Shown piece after piece: positions 24,709-26,923 of a stretch of 26,923 bases of DNA. The position numbers and the translations under genes were made by a program. Position 1 is the first letter of the stretch; every line of letters starts with the position of its first letter. This DNA is from an uncultured Gemmatimonadota bacterium. GTDB lineage: Bacteria > Gemmatimonadota > Gemmatimonadetes > Gemmatimonadales > Gemmatimonadaceae. Below the pieces are notes generated by a model. That model searched no databases and was not told where the DNA came from. It worked only from the letters and a program-made list of their open reading frames with translations. The stretch is from NCBI GenBank assembly GCA_946480295.1, contig CAMLIT010000055.1, forward strand, positions 1 through 26,923. The letters run 5' to 3'.

Positions 24709-25612
24709 ACTGACCCCAGGGGTGAGGGTCGACGGTCGAGGGTCGAGACGGACGACCCGACCCCACGCCACTTCTCGACCCTCGACCCTTGACCCTCGAC
24801 ACTTTCTCGCGTCGGCGCTGCTGGCGCTCGCGGTGACAGGCTGCAGCTGGTTCACCGACTTCAAGCAGCAGCCGAAGATCGATCCGTGGGAGACGGCGTC
24901 GGACACGATCCCGTTCCGCGGCAATCCGCAGAACTCCGTGCCGGTGTACGGGACGGCGGCGCCGGGGTACGAGTACGCGCGCACCCCGCTGCCGGCGACG
25001 ATCGAGTCGATGGCGAACATCCCGAACCCGGTGCCCGCCGACGCGCGGTCGCTGGAGAACGGGCGCAAGAACTTCCAGATCAACTGCGAGCCCTGCCACG
25101 GGCCGGGCGGCCTCGGCGACGGCCCCGTCACGAAGTTCGGCATGCCGGGGATGAACATCGGCGGCCCGACCAGCAACGCGGCCACCAAGTACACCGACGG
25201 CTACATCTTCGGGATGATCCGCAACGGCCGCGGCCTGATGCCGACGTACAACCGCATCGAGGAGTCCGACCGCTGGGACATCATCAACTACCTGCGCGCG
25301 CTGGAGGGGAAGGGGAACACCCGCGTCGTCGCCGCGCCGGTCGGCCGGCCGGGCGAGACCGGCCCGGAGATCCCCGGCGTCTCGACCTCCGCGCCGACGC
25401 GCCCGGCGCCGTACTACAAGCAGGTCGCCTCGCAGGCGATGGTGCCCCTCGGCCCAGACAACCGGACCCCGGCCGCCGGCGCCGCGCCTGACGCGCCCGC
25501 CGCTGGTGCCCCGGGCGCCGCGGATTCCACGGGCCGCGCCGGAGCCGCCGACACGGCGCGCGGCGCCGCTCGTCCCTCGTCCCTCGTCCCTCGTCCCTCG
25601 GCCAAGCCGTGA
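24698..25612 (+). CDS. actE: Alternative Complex III subunit ActE, monohaem cytochrome c lipoprotein
   Basis: 304 residues. The lipoprotein signal ends FLASALLALAVTGC (Cys49), but its n-region of about 35 Arg-rich residues is unusually long and is encoded by 7-base repeats. The cytochrome domain has CEPCH (130-134) and Met181 in GLMPTY as the likely axial ligand. It accepts electrons from ActA on the periplasmic side. After about residue 215 the protein is Ala/Pro/Gly-rich and probably disordered, and its last residues (RPSSLVPRPS) come from another 7-base repeat. The start GTG 24698 has GGAGG at six bases; GTG 24722 is the only other in-frame choice before the tract. The stop shares GTGA with actF. 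Confidence 0.93.
   Translation: MNGELTPGVRVDGRGSRRTTRPHATSRPSTLDPRHFLASALLALAVTGCSWFTDFKQQPKIDPWETASDTIPFRGNPQNSVPVYGTAAPGYEYARTPLPATIESMANIPNPVPADARSLENGRKNFQINCEPCHGPGGLGDGPVTKFGMPGMNIGGPTSNAATKYTDGYIFGMIRNGRGLMPTYNRIEESDRWDIINYLRALEGKGNTRVVAAPVGRPGETGPEIPGVSTSAPTRPAPYYKQVASQAMVPLGPDNRTPAAGAAPDAPAAGAPGAADSTGRAGAADTARGAARPSSLVPRPSAKP
24727..24747 (+). repeat. Tandem 7-base repeat in actE, left arm (GGTCGAC, then GGTCGAG twice)
   Basis: Three units start at 24727, 24734 and 24741; the first differs in its last base. The tract lies in the n-region of the ActE signal peptide. The 14 bases 24734-24747 are the exact reverse complement of 24774-24787, so they can form a 14-bp stem in the mRNA, with a 26-base loop. 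Confidence 0.85.
24774..24800 (+). repeat. Tandem 7-base repeat in actE, right arm (CTCGACC, four units)
   Basis: Units start at 24774, 24781, 24788 (variant CTTGACC) and 24795 (last base differs). This is the inverted form of the left tract and encodes SRPSTLDPR just before the signal-peptide hydrophobic core. A gain or loss of one unit would put the signal peptide out of frame. Confidence 0.85.
25569..25600 (+). repeat. Tandem 7-base repeat, (CGTCCCT)4 plus partial units
   Basis: Four exact copies start at 25571, 25578, 25585 and 25592, with CT before and CG after. The tract ends 9 bases before the actE stop and the overlapping actF GTG. It contains no A, so no frame can hold a stop. Copy-number change would alter the ActE C-terminus and its relation to actF. 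Confidence 0.95.
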
Positions 25613-26923
25613 GCCTCTATCCCCAACGCGCGCCCACGCGTGAGGAAGTCCTCGCCGCGTCCAGCCGGCCCATCCCGGCCTCGCTGCACACCGCGGCGGT
25701 GGTGCTCACCGTCATCGGCGCCATCGTCTTCATCGTCGGCCTGTTCGTCGCGCCCGACCGGGTGTGGCTCGCCTTCCACTTCAACTGGCTCTTCTGGGCC
25801 GTGCTGGCGAGCGGCGGCATCACCTTCGTCGGCGTCCAGCGCATAACGACCGCGCGCTGGTCGCGGCCGGTGATCCGCTTCATGGAGGGCTACGTCGCCT
25901 TCCTGCCGATCGCCTTCATCTTCCTCCTCCTCATCCTCTTCGTCGGGAAGAACTACATCTTCCCGTGGACGCACGAGGCGTATCCCGTCGCCGAGAAGGC
26001 GACGTACTACAACCCGGCGTTCCTGAGCATCCGCGACATCGTCATCTTCGGCCTGTTCACGCTCTTCGGGCTGTGGCACGTGTACCTGTCGCTGAAGATG
26101 GACGTGGGCGAGCTGCCGGAGGGCGGCGGATCGTGGGCCGCCGGCCTGCGCGCGCGCATGCGCCGCGACTGGCGCGGCGAGCGCCGCGAGCTCCACAGCA
26201 TCCACTCCGTGCAGGGGAAGACCTCCGTCGCCCTCGCCCTGATCTACGGCCTCGGCTTCTCCGTGCTCGCGTGGGACCTCTCGATGGGGCTCACCCTGCA
26301 CTTCCAGAGCACGATGTACAACCTGTGGTTCTTCATGGGCGGCTGGCTCAGCGCCCTGGCGCTCTTCGGCCTCGTCACCACCTGGTGGGACGGCTTCCTC
26401 GGCGGCGCCCGCGGGTTGATCACCGAGGTGAACTACCACGACATCGGCAAGCTGATCTTCGCCTTCACCGCCTTCTGGGGCTATCTCACCTTCGGCCAGT
26501 ACCTCGTCATCTGGTACGGCAACATGGGCGAGGAGACCTGGTTCATGCGGCTGCGCCTGATCCAGCCGTGGATGTGGTTCACCCTCATCTCGCTCTTCCT
26601 CACCTTCGCCGCGCCCTTCTTCGGCTTCGTGTCGCGCGCGACCAAGGTGTACCGGCCGACGTTCATCCTGTTCGCGCTGTGCAGCCTGCTCGGGATGTGG
26701 ATGACGCGCTACACGGAGACGTACCCGTCGGCGTACGGCGTCGCGAAGTCGCTCCCGTTCGGCATCTGGGAGATCGGCGTGACGCTGCTCTACATCGGCG
26801 TGTTCGCCTGGAGCTACATCGCCTTCTTCGACGCGTTCCCGCGCATGCGCGTGACGCTGATGACGTCGCCCTACCGCGACGAGGTGCAGGTGCCCTGCGA
26901 CCCGGAGACGATGGAGCCGCTGC
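25609..26923 (+). CDS. actF: Alternative Complex III subunit ActF, NrfD-like membrane subunit (3' end outside window)
   Basis: The frame is open from GTG 25609 to the end of the window, 438 codons, with no stop reached. The start MSLYPQRAPTREEV is followed by at least nine hydrophobic segments. Family features are FHFNWLFWAVLASGGITFVGVQRITTARWSRP, the paired HSIHSVQGKTSVALALIYGLGFSVLAWDLSM, and YLTFGQYLVIWYGNMGEETWF. ActF is the second NrfD-like subunit of ACIII, similar in fold to ActC, and anchors the cytochrome side. It shares GTGA with actE, so it depends on translational coupling. Few codons are missing: the family is about 400-480 residues long. Confidence 0.93.
   Translation, partial: MSLYPQRAPTREEVLAASSRPIPASLHTAAVVLTVIGAIVFIVGLFVAPDRVWLAFHFNWLFWAVLASGGITFVGVQRITTARWSRPVIRFMEGYVAFLPIAFIFLLLILFVGKNYIFPWTHEAYPVAEKATYYNPAFLSIRDIVIFGLFTLFGLWHVYLSLKMDVGELPEGGGSWAAGLRARMRRDWRGERRELHSIHSVQGKTSVALALIYGLGFSVLAWDLSMGLTLHFQSTMYNLWFFMGGWLSALALFGLVTTWWDGFLGGARGLITEVNYHDIGKLIFAFTAFWGYLTFGQYLVIWYGNMGEETWFMRLRLIQPWMWFTLISLFLTFAAPFFGFVSRATKVYRPTFILFALCSLLGMWMTRYTETYPSAYGVAKSLPFGIWEIGVTLLYIGVFAWSYIAFFDAFPRMRVTLMTSPYRDEVQVPCDPETMEPL

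Overview
The window is a GC-rich bacterial chromosome segment that looks most like Gemmatimonadota or a neighbouring phylum. This placement is an inference. It rests on very high GC, an Alternative Complex III (ACIII) respiratory operon in the order actABCDEF, an Mn-type superoxide dismutase, and M15-type and heparinase-type proteins of a kind I associate with that group. No single marker is decisive. There are no rRNA or tRNA genes, phage genes, transposases or CRISPR arrays. No gene-free stretch exceeds 300 bases; the longest, 8544-8814, is a structured repeat.

Layout. (1) 1-1820: the 3' end of arginine decarboxylase (speA) overlaps a CPA2-type cation:proton antiporter, and a 21-bp hairpin follows. 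(2) 1895-3242, minus strand: Mn superoxide dismutase and a DedA membrane protein. (3) 3266-5537: M15-type peptidase with a calcium-loop insert, a two-helix membrane protein and a DUF488 protein, with overlapping ends. (4) 5612-5761: a 49-residue lmo0937-like membrane protein followed by two hairpins. (5) 5907-18769: a probable glycan-utilisation region. It holds a GH38 alpha-mannosidase, a convergent pair of Opp/Dpp-type ABC permeases (minus strand), and a divergent run of a family 5 binding lipoprotein, a heparinase II/III-like protein with a CBM9-like end, TrmJ, a class III aminotransferase and two amidohydrolase-fold proteins. Most junctions in that run are 4-8 base overlaps. No ABC ATPase gene is present. 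The likely scheme is import of an oligosaccharide followed by cytoplasmic degradation. (6) 18929-26923: actA to actF of ACIII, a quinol:cytochrome c oxidoreductase (actF cut by the window end). Ahead of it lies a perfect TTGTGAA-N4-TTCACAA palindrome, the form expected for the NADH-sensing repressor Rex.

The most unusual signal is a set of 7-base repeats with different motifs (CTGCGGA, GCCTCCC, GGTCGAG/CTCGACC, CGTCCCT), all at gene boundaries. Two are polarised inverted arrays. Two lie just before 4-base stop/start overlaps. There, gain of one unit would fuse the upstream gene in frame to the downstream one: amidohydrolase to amidohydrolase, and ActE to ActF. A third tract lies in the actE signal-peptide region, where unit gain or loss would shut off the gene. 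The repeats and reading frames are visible in the sequence; actual copy-number variation is a hypothesis.
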